Shown: positions 27,926-37,746, counted from the first letter of the stretch. The stretch: 64,000 nucleotides of DNA from Phycicoccus sp. Root101 (GCF_001426245.1 NZ_LMCM01000001.1:560625-624624), one strand, 5' to 3'. A program made the numbers and translations. Notes: generated by a model from the sequence alone, not told the origin.

Positions 27926-28842
27926 TGCGCTCCTTCGTCCGGCACGCCGGGGTCGAGGAGCTGCCATGCCCCGTCGACCAGAGGCGCGACCCCGTCCACC
28001 GCGTCGACCGTGGACAGCACGAGGACGGAGGGCCCGGCACCCGAGATCACCGCGGCGTGCCCTGCGGCCCGGAGGCTGTCGACGAGCTCCATCGAGCCGC
28101 CGAACGACTCGCGCCGCGCCTCCTGGTGGAGCCATTCCCTCGTCCCCGCCAGCAGGTGCTCCGGGTGCGCGGTGAGGGCCTGCACCAGCAGGGCCGACCG
28201 GGCGGAGTTGAGGGCCGCGTCGCCGTGCCGCACGTGGGTCGGCAGCACCGAGCGGGCCTTGGCGGTGGAGAGCTGGGTCGCCGGCACCAGCACCCGGATC
28301 CGGACGTCGGGGTGCAGGGACAAGCGCACGGTGTGCGTGCCGTCGCCGTCGCCGTCCGACCACGACAGGGTCAGGCCGCCGTAGACGGACGCGGACGAGT
28401 TGTCCGGGTGCCCTTCCAGACGAGCCGCCAGGGTGTTGGTGAAGGCGAGGTCGAGGGAATCGGTGAGCTCGCGGCATACGTCGTGCAGGCCTTGTGCCGC
28501 AACGACTCCCGTGACGATGGCCGTCGCCGACGAGCCCAGGCCACGGCCGTGGGGCACCTCGTTGCGGCAGGCCAGGTGAAGCCCGGCCGGGGCGTCCACG
28601 CCGAGCTCCTCCCAGGCGCGCAACATCGACCGGTGGACCAGGTGGGTGGCGTCGCGCGGGACGTCGGCGGACCCCTCCCCCTCCACGTCGATCCGCAGGC
28701 CCGCCTCCTCGGTCACCGTCGCGACGCAGGAGTCCCACAGGCCGAGGGCCAGCCCCACGGAGTCGAACCCCGGCCCGAGGTTCGCGCTGCTCGCCGGGAC
28801 CCGCACCTCGACTGCCGCCCCGGGCGTCAGGGCAGCCCCCAT
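27904..28842 (-). CDS. thrB: Homoserine kinase
   Basis: GHMP-family kinase that phosphorylates L-homoserine in threonine synthesis. The 312-residue protein has VRVPASSANLGPGFDSVGLA, the ATP loop VPHGRGLGSSATAIVTGVVA and the C-terminal GHAAVISGAGPSVLVL. The ATG at 28842 shares one base with the thrC stop (TGATG). It ends the hom-thrC-thrB operon, the usual actinobacterial order. Confidence 0.97.
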   Translation of the reverse strand: MGAALTPGAAVEVRVPASSANLGPGFDSVGLALGLWDSCVATVTEEAGLRIDVEGEGSADVPRDATHLVHRSMLRAWEELGVDAPAGLHLACRNEVPHGRGLGSSATAIVTGVVAAQGLHDVCRELTDSLDLAFTNTLAARLEGHPDNSSASVYGGLTLSWSDGDGDGTHTVRLSLHPDVRIRVLVPATQLSTAKARSVLPTHVRHGDAALNSARSALLVQALTAHPEHLLAGTREWLHQEARRESFGGSMELVDSLRAAGHAAVISGAGPSVLVLSTVDAVDGVAPLVDGAWQLLDPGVPDEGAQVRALAP

Positions 28843-29927
28843 CAGCCGTCCAGCCCCAGCGCCTGGGCGGCGGTGAACGCGTCCACGGACACCCGCGTCG
28901 GGGTGACGTCGGAACCGTCGGCGTTGCGCAGCGCCCACTGCGGGTCCTTGAGCCCGTGACCCGTCACGGTGCAGACGATGGTCGCCCCGGCCGGCACCTG
29001 TCCGGCCTCGGCGGCCTGCAGCAGCCCCGCGACGGACGCGGCGGACCCGGGCTCGACGAAGATGCCCTCCTCCGCGGACAGCACCCGGTGGGCGTGCAGG
29101 ATCTGCGTGTCGGTGACCGACTCGATCCGGCCGCCGGAGTCGTCGCGCGCCTGTTCGGCCTGCTTCCACGACGCGGGGTTGCCGATCCGGATCGCGGTCG
29201 CGATCGTGTCCGGCTCGTCGACCGGGTGGCCCAGGACGATGGGGGCGGCGCCGGCGGCCTGGAAGCCCCACATCTGCGGCAGCCTTCTCGCCGGACCGGG
29301 CTGCTCGGACCCGCGGTGGTACTCCCGGTAGCCCTTCCAGTAGGCCGTGATGTTGCCGGCGTTGCCCACGGGCAGGCAGTGGATGTCGGGGGCGTCCCCG
29401 AGGGCGTCGACGACCTCGAACGACGCCGTCTTCTGGCCCTCGATGCGCGCCGGGTTGACGGAGTTCACCAGCTCGACCGGGTACGCCTCGGCCAGCTTGC
29501 GGGCCAACGTCAGGCAGTCGTCGAAGTTGCCGTCGACCTGCAGCAGCGTCGCCCCGTGGGCGATCGCCTGGCTGAGCTTGCCCATCGCGATCTTGCCGTC
29601 GGGCACGAGGACCGCACACGTCATACCGGCCTTGGTCGCATAGGCGGCCGCGCTGGCACTGGTGTTGCCCGTGGACGCGCAGATCACGGCCTTGGCACCG
29701 TTGCGGGCCGCGACCGAGATCGCCGCCGTCATGCCGCGGTCCTTGAACGAACCGGTGGGGTTGAGGCCCTCGTACTTCACGAAGACGTTCGCGCCGGTGA
29801 GCGAGGACAGGTGCTCGGCCGGGATGAGCGGCGTGCCACCCTCCTGCAGCGTGATGACCGGGGCACCGGCCAGCGTCGGCAGGCGGTCGGCGTACTCGCG
29901 GATGACGCCCTTCCACATCGTCGGCAT
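28842..29927 (-). CDS. thrC: Threonine synthase
   Basis: PLP enzyme that converts O-phosphohomoserine to threonine. The 361-residue protein has the PLP lysine in [20 protein letters not shown], the phosphate loop region [20 protein letters not shown] and a Ser/Thr-rich activation segment [12 protein letters not shown]. It is the short bacterial class, with the N-terminal regulatory part of plant enzymes absent. Both ends share one base with neighbours (hom stop and thrB start), so the operon is tightly coupled. Confidence 0.97.
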   Translation of the reverse strand: MPTMWKGVIREYADRLPTLAGAPVITLQEGGTPLIPAEHLSSLTGANVFVKYEGLNPTGSFKDRGMTAAISVAARNGAKAVICASTGNTSASAAAYATKAGMTCAVLVPDGKIAMGKLSQAIAHGATLLQVDGNFDDCLTLARKLAEAYPVELVNSVNPARIEGQKTASFEVVDALGDAPDIHCLPVGNAGNITAYWKGYREYHRGSEQPGPARRLPQMWGFQAAGAAPIVLGHPVDEPDTIATAIRIGNPASWKQAEQARDDSGGRIESVTDTQILHAHRVLSAEEGIFVEPGSAASVAGLLQAAEAGQVPAGATIVCTVTGHGLKDPQWALRNADGSDVTPTRVSVDAFTAAQALGLDG

Positions 29928-31276
29928 CAGGCTCCCTCCACCCTCATCACGGACGTGACCTCGTGCACCGTGTCGAGCGCGGCGAGCGCCTCGACCGTGG
30001 CGGACAGCGCGGCGTCGGGGGCGGTGTGGGTCACCACGACGAGGCTGGCGCGGGTCTCCCCGCCCTCCTCGTCGACGACCACCTTCTGGCGCACGGTCTC
30101 GATCGACACGTCGTGCGCCGCGAACGCCGTGGCCACCTGGGCGAGGACGCCGGGACGGTCGGCCACGGCGAGGCTGATGTGGTACCTCGTCAGCGCCTGA
30201 CCCATCGTGAGGACGGGCAGGTCCGCGTAGGCGGACTCCCCCGGACCTCGTCCGCCACCGACGCGGTGCCGGGCCACGGCGACGACGTCACCGAGGACGG
30301 CGCTCGCGGTCGGGTCACCACCGGCGCCCTTGCCGTAGAACATCAGCTGCCCGGCTGCGTCCGCCTCGACGAACACCGCGTTGAAGGCGTCGCGCACCCC
30401 GCCGAGCGGGTGCGACCGGGGGATCATCGCCGGGTGCACCCGGACGCTGACGCCAGGCGCCAGCTCCCCGTCCTCACCCGCGACCTCGGTGCGCTCGCAG
30501 ATCGCGAGGAGCTTGACGACACAGTCCATCTCGCGTGCGGCCTGCACGTCGGCAGCACTCACCTCGGTGATGCCCTCGCGGTAGACCTGGTCGCTCGAGA
30601 CCCGCGTGTGGAAGGCGAGCGAGGCGAGGATCGCGGCCTTGGCCGCCGCGTCGAACCCCTCGACGTCCGCGGTCGGGTCGGCCTCGGCGTACCCGAGGGC
30701 CTGCGCCTGCTCGACCGCCTCGGCGAACCCCTGACCGGTGCTGTCCATCTTGTCGAGGACGTAGTTGGTGGTGCCGTTGACGATGCCGAGCACCTTGCGC
30801 ACGTCGTCGCCCGCGAGGGACTCCCGGATCGGCCGCAGGATCGGTATGGCGCCCGCGACGGCGGCCTCGTAGTACAGGTCCACGCCGTGCTGGGCGGCCG
30901 AGGCGTAGAGGCCGGGCCCGGCCTCGGCGAGCAGGGCCTTGTTGGCGGAGACCACGGACGCGCCGTGGGCCATCGCCTTCTCGATCAGGCCACGGGCCGG
31001 CTCGATGCCGCCGATGACCTCGATGACGATGTCGGCGCGGGTGACGAGCTCGTCGGCGTCGGTCGTGAAGAGCGCGGGGTCCACGGGCAGGTCGGAGCGG
31101 TCCCGACCGGCGCGGCGCACCGCGATGCCGACGAGCTGGAGCGGGCGACCCACCCGGGCCGCGAGGTCGTCGGCGTGCTCGGTGAGCAGGCGGGCCACGG
31201 ACGACCCGACCACGCCACACCCGAGCAGGGCGACCCGCAGGGGCTCCCCTGCCGTCACCTTCTGGCTGTCACTCAC
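29927..31276 (-). CDS. hom: Homoserine dehydrogenase with C-terminal ACT domain
   Basis: NAD(P)H-dependent reduction of aspartate semialdehyde to homoserine, the branch point to Thr and Met. The 449-residue protein has the Rossmann motif [57 protein letters not shown] and [20 protein letters not shown]. The last ~85 residues are an ACT domain ([20 protein letters not shown]), the usual site of threonine feedback. GTG start at 31276, GAGGAG 7 nt upstream. A 132-nt gap from lysA contains a small hairpin near 31288-31302 but no clear attenuator peptide. Confidence 0.97.
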   Translation of the reverse strand: MSDSQKVTAGEPLRVALLGCGVVGSSVARLLTEHADDLAARVGRPLQLVGIAVRRAGRDRSDLPVDPALFTTDADELVTRADIVIEVIGGIEPARGLIEKAMAHGASVVSANKALLAEAGPGLYASAAQHGVDLYYEAAVAGAIPILRPIRESLAGDDVRKVLGIVNGTTNYVLDKMDSTGQGFAEAVEQAQALGYAEADPTADVEGFDAAAKAAILASLAFHTRVSSDQVYREGITEVSAADVQAAREMDCVVKLLAICERTEVAGEDGELAPGVSVRVHPAMIPRSHPLGGVRDAFNAVFVEADAAGQLMFYGKGAGGDPTASAVLGDVVAVARHRVGGGRGPGESAYADLPVLTMGQALTRYHISLAVADRPGVLAQVATAFAAHDVSIETVRQKVVVDEEGGETRASLVVVTHTAPDAALSATVEALAALDTVHEVTSVMRVEGA

Positions 31277-31408
31277 GACGTGCTCCTCAGCGCCCCTGGG
31301 GGCTTGGTTGCGGTCCGGCCATCGTGCCGTGTGACCACGTTGTGGACGCTCATTGTTCCGTCATCCGGACGTCTTCGCGCAACGTGCCGGTCCCGCCGCC
31401 AGATCTCC

Positions 31409-32845
31409 TCAGCCCACATCGAGCGCCAGCAGATCCTCCACGGTCTCGCGCCGCACGAGGACCCGCGCCCGTCCGTCGCGGACGGCCACGACCGGCGGCC
31501 GGGGCGTGTGGTTGTACTGGCTGGCCATGCTGCGGCAGTACGCGCCGGTCCCCGGGACGGCGACGAGGTCGCCGGCCGTGATGTCGTCCGGGAGGTACTC
31601 GTCCATGACGACGATGTCACCGCTCTCGCAATGCCTGCCGACCACCCTCGCCAGCCGCGGCCCGGCCTCGGACCGGCGGCTGGCCAGCGTGCACGAGTAG
31701 TCGGCGTCGTAGAGGGCGGTGCGGATGTTGTCGCTCATGCCGCCGTCGACCGAGACGTACGTGCGCGTGAGGCCCCCGCCGAGGTCGACGTCCTTGACCG
31801 TCCCCACCTCGTACAGGGTGAAGGTGCTCGGGCCGGCGATCGCCCGGCCGGGCTCGATCGAGATCTTCGGCGCGGGGACGTCGGGGCTCCCGTCGCCGAC
31901 CGTCTTGAGCTCACGGGCCACGAGGTCGGCCATCTGCTCGCCGAGCTCGCGCGGCTGCAGCGGCGTGTGCTCCGACGTGTAGGCGATGCCGTAGCCGCCA
32001 CCGAGGTCGAGCTCGGGCATGTGCACCCCGTGGACCCGCGCCACCTCGGCGTGCAGGCCGATGAGCCGTCGGGCCGACACCTCGAAGCCGCTGGTGTCGA
32101 AGATCTGGCTGCCGATGTGCGAGTGCAGGCCGAGCAGGTCGAGGGTCCCGTCGTGCTCCAGGATCCGGGCGACGGCCTCCGCGGCCCGGCCGCCGGCCAG
32201 CGAGAACCCGAACTTCTGGTCCTCGTGGGCCGTGGCGATGAACTCGTGCGTGTGCGCCTCGACGCCGACCGTCACACGCACCATGACCGGCGCGCGGACC
32301 TCCAGCTCGGTCGCCACGGCGGCGACGCGCTCGATCTCCTCGAACGAGTCCACGACGATCCGCCCGACGCCGTACTCCAGCGCCTGTCGGATCTCGGCGA
32401 GCGACTTGTTGTTGCCGTGCAGGCCGATCCGCTCCGCCGGGAACCCGGCGCGCTGCGCGACCGCGAGCTCGCCGCCGGAGCAGACGTCGAGGCAAAGCCC
32501 CTCGTCCGCCACCCAGCGCGCGACCTCGGTGCACAGGAACGCCTTGCCGGCGTAGTAGACGTCGACCCCGCCGAGCTCGGCGAACGGCTCGGCGAACTCG
32601 TCACGGAACGCCCGCGCCCGCGCGCGGAAGTCCTCCTCGTCGAGCACGTATGCCGCGGTGCCGAACTCGCGAGCGATGCTCACCACGTCGAGCCCACCGA
32701 CCGTCAGCCGGCCCTGCTCGTCGCGGGCCACCGTCTGCGGCCACAGCTGGGGCATGAGCTCGTTGACGTCGCCCGGGGTGGGCAACCAGTGCGGCGGACC
32801 GCCGTACCCCTCGGCGTGGAGGGCACCAGCCTCGTGAGCGCGCAT
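31409..32845 (-). CDS. lysA: Diaminopimelate decarboxylase
   Basis: Last step of lysine synthesis: decarboxylation of meso-DAP, also setting DAP supply for the cell wall. The 478-residue PLP enzyme of fold III has the lysine in VYYAGKAFLCTEVARW, GLCLDVCSGGELAVA, LLGLHSHIGSQIFD, the glycine loop LDLGGGYGIAY and a C-terminal beta domain with CESGDIVVMDEYLP. It follows argS by 3 nt, as in many actinobacteria (argS-lysA-hom-thrC-thrB). Confidence 0.97.
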   Translation of the reverse strand: MRAHEAGALHAEGYGGPPHWLPTPGDVNELMPQLWPQTVARDEQGRLTVGGLDVVSIAREFGTAAYVLDEEDFRARARAFRDEFAEPFAELGGVDVYYAGKAFLCTEVARWVADEGLCLDVCSGGELAVAQRAGFPAERIGLHGNNKSLAEIRQALEYGVGRIVVDSFEEIERVAAVATELEVRAPVMVRVTVGVEAHTHEFIATAHEDQKFGFSLAGGRAAEAVARILEHDGTLDLLGLHSHIGSQIFDTSGFEVSARRLIGLHAEVARVHGVHMPELDLGGGYGIAYTSEHTPLQPRELGEQMADLVARELKTVGDGSPDVPAPKISIEPGRAIAGPSTFTLYEVGTVKDVDLGGGLTRTYVSVDGGMSDNIRTALYDADYSCTLASRRSEAGPRLARVVGRHCESGDIVVMDEYLPDDITAGDLVAVPGTGAYCRSMASQYNHTPRPPVVAVRDGRARVLVRRETVEDLLALDVG

Positions 32846-32848
32846 GGG

Positions 32849-34495
32849 CTACATCCTGTCTGGTGCGGAGACTCCCAGCAGCGCCAGTCCGTTGGCCAAG
32901 ACCTGGCGGGTCGCGTCGTTGAGCCACAGCCGGCTGCGGTGCAGGTCCGTGACCTCCTCGTCGGCGGTCATCGGCCGCACGCGGCAGGTGTCGTACCACT
33001 TGTGGAAGTGGCCGGCGAGGTCCTCGAGGTAGCGCGCGACGCGGTGCGGCTCACGCAGGTGGGCCGCCTGCGCCACGACCCGCGGGAAGTCCCCGAGGAT
33101 GGCCAGCAGCGAGGCCTCGGTCGGGTCGGACAGCAGCGACGGGTGGAAGCCGTCCACACGGGACACCCCGTCCTCCCCCGCGAGCCGCGCCACGTTCGAG
33201 GTCCGCGCGTGGGCGTACTGGACGTAGAAGACCGGGTTGTCGTTGGTCTGCTTGCGCAGCTCCTCGCCGTCGAGCGACAGCGGGCTGTCGGCCGGGTAGC
33301 GGGCCAGCGAGTACCGGATCGAGTCGGTGCCGATCCAGTTGATGAGGTCGCGCAGCTCGATGATGTTGCCCGCCCGCTTGGAGAGCTTCGCGCCACCGAG
33401 GTTGACCAGCTGACCGATCTGGACCTCGATGTTGTGCTCGGGGTCGTCGCCCGCGCAGGCCGCGATCGCCTTGAGCCGGTTGATGTAGCCGTGGTGGTCG
33501 GCACCGAGGAGGTAGATCTTCTCGTCGAAGCCGCGGTCCTTCTTGGACAGGTAGTACGCCGCGTCCGCCGCGAAGTACGTCGGCTCGCCGTTCGCGCGGA
33601 TCAGCACGCGGTCGCGGTCGTCGGTGAAGTCGGTCGTGCGCAGCCAGACGGCGCCGTCCTCGTCGAAGACGTGGCCCTGCGCGCGCAGCCGGTCGACCGC
33701 CTGGGTGACCGCACCGGACGCGTGCAGCTGCTCCTCGGAGAACCACACGTCGAAGTGCACGCCGAAGTCGGCGAGCGTGTCCTTGATGTCCTTGAGCTGC
33801 GCGGCGTACGCGAGCGAGCGCGCCTCGGCCAGCTGCTCGTCGGCAGGCAGGTCGAGCAGGTCCGGGCGGGCGGCGAGGGCCTGGGCGGCGAGGTCGTCGA
33901 CGTAGGCACCCGGGTAGCCGCCCTCGGGGGTGGGCTCACCCTTGGCGCTGGCCAGCACCGACGCCGCGAACTTGTCCATCTGGGCGCCGGCGTCGTTGAT
34001 GTAGTACTCGGTCGTCACGTCGGCCCCGGACGCCTTGAGCAGTCGGCTCATGGCGTCGCCGAGCGCCGCCCAACGGGTGTGGCCGAGATGCAGCGGCCCG
34101 GTCGGGTTGGCCGAGATGAACTCGAGGTTGATGACGTGCCCGGCCTCGGAGTCGTTGCGGCCGTAGGCCTCCCCCGCCTCCACGATGCTGCGGGCCAGCT
34201 CACCGGCCGAGGCCGCGTCGAGGGTGATGTTGAGGAACCCGGGCCCGGCGATGTCGACCGCCTTGACCCCGTCGACCCGGCCCAGGCGGTCGGCGAGCAG
34301 CGCCGCGACGTCGCGCGGCGGCATACCCGCGAGCTTGGCCAGCTGGAGCGCGACGTTGGTGGACCAGTCGCCGTGGTCGCGGTTCCTCGGTCGCTCCACC
34401 CGGACCTCCGCGGGCACGTCCACGGCGAGGTCGCCCGCGGCGACGGCGTCGGTCAGGGCGGTGCGGATGGCAGCAGAGAGCTGTTCGGGAGTCAC
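32849..34495 (-). CDS. argS: Arginyl-tRNA synthetase
   Basis: Class I synthetase that charges tRNA-Arg, one of whose genes lies 0.5 kb away. The 548-residue protein has the Add-1 N-terminal domain, the HIGH-equivalent ANPTGPLHLGHTRWAALGDA, the GAKLSKRAGN loop replacing KMSKS, and the DALR anticodon-binding domain at the C-terminus. GTG start at 34495 lies 6 nt after a TAGACT -10 with no SD, so the transcript is probably leaderless. First gene of the lysine-threonine operon. Confidence 0.97.
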   Translation of the reverse strand: MTPEQLSAAIRTALTDAVAAGDLAVDVPAEVRVERPRNRDHGDWSTNVALQLAKLAGMPPRDVAALLADRLGRVDGVKAVDIAGPGFLNITLDAASAGELARSIVEAGEAYGRNDSEAGHVINLEFISANPTGPLHLGHTRWAALGDAMSRLLKASGADVTTEYYINDAGAQMDKFAASVLASAKGEPTPEGGYPGAYVDDLAAQALAARPDLLDLPADEQLAEARSLAYAAQLKDIKDTLADFGVHFDVWFSEEQLHASGAVTQAVDRLRAQGHVFDEDGAVWLRTTDFTDDRDRVLIRANGEPTYFAADAAYYLSKKDRGFDEKIYLLGADHHGYINRLKAIAACAGDDPEHNIEVQIGQLVNLGGAKLSKRAGNIIELRDLINWIGTDSIRYSLARYPADSPLSLDGEELRKQTNDNPVFYVQYAHARTSNVARLAGEDGVSRVDGFHPSLLSDPTEASLLAILGDFPRVVAQAAHLREPHRVARYLEDLAGHFHKWYDTCRVRPMTADEEVTDLHRSRLWLNDATRQVLANGLALLGVSAPDRM

Positions 34496-34501
34496 CGGGC
34501 A

Positions 34502-34507
34502 AGTCTA
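34502..34507 (-). promoter_or_regulatory. -10 element of argS (leaderless start)
   Basis: TAGACT, 6 nt (TGCCCG), then the GTG start. The region between has no SD. Confidence 0.6.
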
Positions 34508-34529
34508 GGGCTGGCCCGCAGGTGCCCGG

Positions 34530-34946
34530 TCACGGCGCCGGGGTGTGGCTGCGACCCTCCGCCATGAAGCCGTCCACGAGGGAGATGAGGTACTCCGGGT
34601 CGAACGGCTTGGCGACGAACGCGTCGAGCCCGGAGGCCGTCGCCTGGGTGCGGTCGTGCTGCTGCACCGACGCGGTGACCATGAGCACCGGGATGTCCCT
34701 GAACCGGGCGTCACCGCGGATCTGCGCGATGGTCCACCAGCCGTCACGCGGCACCATGTGGGCGTCGAGCGTGATCACCCCGGGGAGGGGCTGTCCCTCG
34801 TCGGCACGCTCGCCCAGCCGGGCCAGCAGCTGGGCGCCGTCGGTGACCTCCTCCACGTCGTACCCCTCGAGCTCGAGGTTGAGGCGGATGAGGCGTCGGA
34901 TCGGCTCGGTGTCGTCGCACACCATGACCAGTCCCCCGCGTTCCAT
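34530..34946 (-). CDS. Single-domain response regulator
   Basis: CheY-like receiver of 138 residues, no output domain. It has VMVCDDTEPIRRLIRLNLEL (Asp11-12), the phosphoacceptor Asp61 in VITLDAHMVPRDGWW, the switch residue in VLMVTASVQQHD, and Lys in FVAKPFDPEYL. The usual D-x-x-M-P loop is D-A-H-M-V-P here. No kinase is adjacent, so its partner is unknown. ATG 34946 is chosen over GTG 34955 because TAGGGT lies 7 nt upstream of the ATG, fitting a leaderless mRNA. Starts 58 nt from the tRNA-Arg gene and faces away from it. Confidence 0.82.
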   Translation of the reverse strand: MERGGLVMVCDDTEPIRRLIRLNLELEGYDVEEVTDGAQLLARLGERADEGQPLPGVITLDAHMVPRDGWWTIAQIRGDARFRDIPVLMVTASVQQHDRTQATASGLDAFVAKPFDPEYLISLVDGFMAEGRSHTPAP

Positions 34947-34953
34947 GAGGGCC

Positions 34954-34959
34954 ACCCTA
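34954..34959 (-). promoter_or_regulatory. -10 element of the response regulator (leaderless start)
   Basis: TAGGGT, 7 nt (GGCCCTC), then ATG at 34946. Confidence 0.55.
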
Positions 34960-35003
34960 GGCTGCTACCCTCACCGGGCGCGCCTTTCACGGGGCGTGGT
35001 TCG

Positions 35004-35078
35004 GCCCCCGTAGCTCAGGGGATAGAGCACCGCCCTCCGGAGGCGGGAGCGCAGGTTCGAATCCTGCCGGGGGCACCA
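35004..35078 (+). tRNA. tRNA-Arg(CCG)
   Basis: Cloverleaf seen directly. Acceptor arms GCCCCCG (35004-35010) and CGGGGGC (35068-35074); D arm GCTC..GAGC; anticodon stem CCGCC/GGCGG with loop CTCCGGA, so the anticodon is CCG (35037-35039), reading CGG; T arm with GGTTCGAATCC. Discriminator A is 35075 and CCA is encoded at 35076-35078. It is followed at once by a strong terminator. Confidence 0.97.
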
Positions 35079-35081
35079 ATC

Positions 35082-35109
35082 GGCCGAGTGCGACGCACTC
35101 GGCCTTTTT
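35082..35109 (+). terminator. Intrinsic terminator of tRNA-Arg
   Basis: Stem GGCCGAGTG (35082-35090) with CACTCGGCC (35096-35104), loop of 5 nt, then TTTTT (35105-35109). It is one of the few classical U-run terminators in the window. Confidence 0.95.
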
Positions 35110-35144
35110 GGTGCCCGATCGACGGGCGGGAGGTCAGCGGGTGG

Positions 35145-36179
35145 TCAGCGCTGGGAGGCATCGGCGACCTCGCCGACGAGCTCCTCGATGACGTCCTCGA
35201 GGAAGACGACCCCGATGTCGACGCCGTCGGTGTCCACGACCCGGGCCAGGTGGGCACCCGTGCGCTGCATCGTCCGCAGCACCTCCTCGACCTCGTCGGC
35301 GGACTGGACGGTCGCGAGCTTGCGGACCCGCTTCACCGGGACCGCGATGGAGCGCTCGGTGTCGTCGGCGTACAGGACGTCCTTGAGGTGGAGGTACCCC
35401 GCGAGGCCGCCGTTGCGGTCGACCATCGGGTAGCGCGAGAAACCCCGCTTGGCGACCAGCCGCTCGACGTCGTCCGGGGTGGCGGTCAGCGGTAGGGTCA
35501 CCAGCTGGGCGAGGGGGACGGCGACGTCGACGGCGTCCTTGTCGCTGAACTCCAGGGCCGCACCGACCAGGCCGTGCTGCCCCTCCTCGATGAGCCCCTC
35601 GTGGTGGCTCTCGGCGAGGATGTGCTCGACCTCCTCGACGGTGAACGTGGAGGCGATCTCGTCCTTGGGCTCCACCCCGAACAGCCGCACGAGCGACTTG
35701 GCGAGCCGTTCCATGACGGAGATGACCGGCCGCAGCACCCGGGTGATGAACAGCAGCGCCGGGACGAGCACGAGCGCCGAGCGCTCGGGTCCCGCGAGCG
35801 CGAGGTTCTTGGGGATCATCTCGCCGACGACGACGTGCAGGTACACGACGATGAGCAGCGCGAGCGCGAGGGCGCCGCCGTCGGCCACGCCGGTGGGGAG
35901 CCCGAGGTGCTCGACGACGGGTTCGAGGGCGTGGTGCAGGGCCGCCTCGGAGACGGCACCGAGCAGCACCGAGCAGACGGTGATGCCGAGCTGGGCGCAC
36001 GCGAGCAGCGACCCCATCTGCTCGAGCGCGTCGAGGCAGGTCTGCGCCCGCCGCGACCCGGCCGCGGCGAGGGGCTCGAGGGTGGAGCGGCGCGCGGCCA
36101 TCGCCGCGAACTCCGCCCCCACGAAGAAGGCGTTGAGCAGGAGCAGCAGGACCGTCACCCAGACGGCGCCGGCGCTCAT
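35145..36179 (-). CDS. CNNM/HlyC-CorC family transporter-like protein (short form)
   Basis: Membrane protein of 344 residues with an N-terminal DUF21/CNNM domain (about four helices, residues 1-170) that includes NAFFVGAEFAAMAARR, VVGEMIPKNLALAGPER and LVLVPALLFITRVLRPVISV, followed by a CBS pair region (VVDTDGVDIGVVFLEDVIEE). It lacks the C-terminal CorC/HlyC domain found in its neighbour. Family members take part in Mg2+/Co2+ handling, but the hemolysin name is historical. Overlaps the upstream paralog by 4 nt. Confidence 0.87.
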   Translation of the reverse strand: MSAGAVWVTVLLLLLNAFFVGAEFAAMAARRSTLEPLAAAGSRRAQTCLDALEQMGSLLACAQLGITVCSVLLGAVSEAALHHALEPVVEHLGLPTGVADGGALALALLIVVYLHVVVGEMIPKNLALAGPERSALVLVPALLFITRVLRPVISVMERLAKSLVRLFGVEPKDEIASTFTVEEVEHILAESHHEGLIEEGQHGLVGAALEFSDKDAVDVAVPLAQLVTLPLTATPDDVERLVAKRGFSRYPMVDRNGGLAGYLHLKDVLYADDTERSIAVPVKRVRKLATVQSADEVEEVLRTMQRTGAHLARVVDTDGVDIGVVFLEDVIEELVGEVADASQR

Positions 36180-37612
36180 CGCGGCTCCTCCGTGTGGCGC
36201 GGGCCGGGTTGGGCGGCAGGGCCTCCCGGGGTGGGCGACGGGTCCGGCGGCGCGCCAGTGCTGTCGGTACCCCCAGCAGTGGGTCCGGTCGCGCCGACGC
36301 CCTCGACCACGGCCTCGGGGTCCTCGGCACGGAAGCGCAGCCGGTCGGCCCGCATCCCGTCCATCGCGAGGACGGTGATCTCCCAGCCGGGGATCTCGAC
36401 GCGGTCCCCCACGACGGGGATGCGGCCGAGCTCGGCCATGACGAACCCCCCGGTCGTCTCGTACGCCGGGCCGTCGGGCACCCCGGCGCCGAGGCGGTCA
36501 CGCACCTCGTCCGGTCGCCACAGTCCGGGCACGGTCCACGAGCCATCGGTGAGCTCGCGGCCGGTCGTCCGGAAGACGTCGTGCTCGTCGGACACCTCGC
36601 CCACGATCTCCTCGACGACGTCCTCCAGGGTGACGATGCCGGCCGTGCCGCCGTACTCGTCGACGACGATGGCCAGCTGCAGCCCGTGCTCGCGGAGCAT
36701 GAGCAGCAGCGGGTCGAGGCGGATGGTCTCGGGGACCAGCAGGGGCGGGACCATCAGGGCCGACACGGGGACGTCGTGCCGGCGTTCGTGGGGGACGGCG
36801 ATGGCGCGCTTGACGTGGACGACACCGTCGATGTCGTCCCAGTCCTCCCCCGTCACCGGGAAGCGCGAGTGGCCGGTGCGCCGTGCGAGGCGCACGACGT
36901 CGTCGGCGGTCGCAGTGCGCTCGATCGACGTGGACCTGGCCCGGGGGCTCATCACGTCGGCCGCGGTCTGCTCACCGAACCCCAACGAGCGTGCGACCAG
37001 GCGGGCGGTGCCCTCGTCGAGCGTGCCCGCCTCGGCGGACCGCCGGACCAGGGAGGTGAGCTCCTGCGGCGTGCGGGCGCCGGACAGCTCCTCCTGCGGG
37101 GTGATGCCGAGGGCGCGCAGGAACAGGTTGGCCGAGCCGTTGAGGACGACGATCAACGGGCGCGAGACGACCGCGAACATCCGCACCGGTCGAGCGACGA
37201 CCTTGGCCGTCCGCAGGGCGGCGGAGATGCCCAGGAACTGCGGCAGCAGCTCCCCGAACACCATCGAGAACAGGGTGGCGACCACCAGGGCCAGCCCGGC
37301 GGCCACCGAGTCCAGCGTCCCCCCGGAGAGGCCGGCGGCCCCCAGTGGGGTCTCGAGCAGCCGCCCGATCGAGGGGGTGGCGATGAACCCGAGGATGAGC
37401 GTCGTCAGCGTGATGCCGACCTGCGCGGCAGACAGCTGGGTGGACAGGCGGCGCAGCGAGGCCAGCACGGGCTCCGCCCCGGTGTCCCCGCCGTCGATGG
37501 CCTTCTGGACGGTCGGGCGGTCCAGCGCGACGAGGGAGAACTCGGTCGCCACGAACACGGCGGTCCCCGCAGTCAGTCCCACGCCTGCGAGGACCAGTAA
37601 CCATTCGGTCAT
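36176..37612 (-). CDS. CNNM/CorC-like protein with CBS pair and CorC/HlyC domain
   Basis: Protein of 478 residues in the usual order: DUF21/CNNM membrane domain (ATEFSLVALDRPTVQKAI, SMVFGELLPQFLGISAALRT), CBS pair (VMSPRARSTSIERTATADDV, LAIVVDEYGGTAGIVTLEDV with VEEIVGEVSDEH), the CorC/HlyC domain (YETTGGFVMAELGRIPVVGD) and a Pro/Gly/Ser-rich tail of ~45 residues. Together with the next gene it probably forms a hetero-complex in divalent cation transport or its control. The ATG at 37612 is preferred over one at 37624, which overlaps a TAGGAT -10 (37623-37628). Pairing of long and short forms is common in actinobacteria. Confidence 0.88.
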   Translation of the reverse strand: MTEWLLVLAGVGLTAGTAVFVATEFSLVALDRPTVQKAIDGGDTGAEPVLASLRRLSTQLSAAQVGITLTTLILGFIATPSIGRLLETPLGAAGLSGGTLDSVAAGLALVVATLFSMVFGELLPQFLGISAALRTAKVVARPVRMFAVVSRPLIVVLNGSANLFLRALGITPQEELSGARTPQELTSLVRRSAEAGTLDEGTARLVARSLGFGEQTAADVMSPRARSTSIERTATADDVVRLARRTGHSRFPVTGEDWDDIDGVVHVKRAIAVPHERRHDVPVSALMVPPLLVPETIRLDPLLLMLREHGLQLAIVVDEYGGTAGIVTLEDVVEEIVGEVSDEHDVFRTTGRELTDGSWTVPGLWRPDEVRDRLGAGVPDGPAYETTGGFVMAELGRIPVVGDRVEIPGWEITVLAMDGMRADRLRFRAEDPEAVVEGVGATGPTAGGTDSTGAPPDPSPTPGGPAAQPGPRHTEEPR

Positions 37613-37719
37613 AGTGCAGGCCATCCTAGGGTCGCCTGCTCCCCCAGGCCGACTCCGACGACGCGCGCGGGATCAAACCCCGTTGACCCTCACCCCACGT
37701 GAGTTGGGAGGATGGCGCC

Positions 37720-37746
37720 ATGTCCATGAGCCCGGGGGAACGATGA
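37720..37746 (+). CDS. Possible 8-codon leader peptide overlapping the ABC ATPase start
   Basis: ATG-TCC-ATG... encodes MSMSPGER and stops with TGA at 37744-37746, which overlaps the ABC ATPase ATG (ATGA). GGGAGGAT lies 8 nt before its first ATG, a better SD than that of the ATPase itself. Translation of the mini-gene would feed ribosomes to the ATPase. It could also be chance. Confidence 0.35.
   Translation: MSMSPGER

Noticed and set aside
29963-34567. A 1534-codon plus-strand frame opposite hom, lysA and argS
   Set aside because: Antisense shadow of three well-identified genes, with no recognisable domain.
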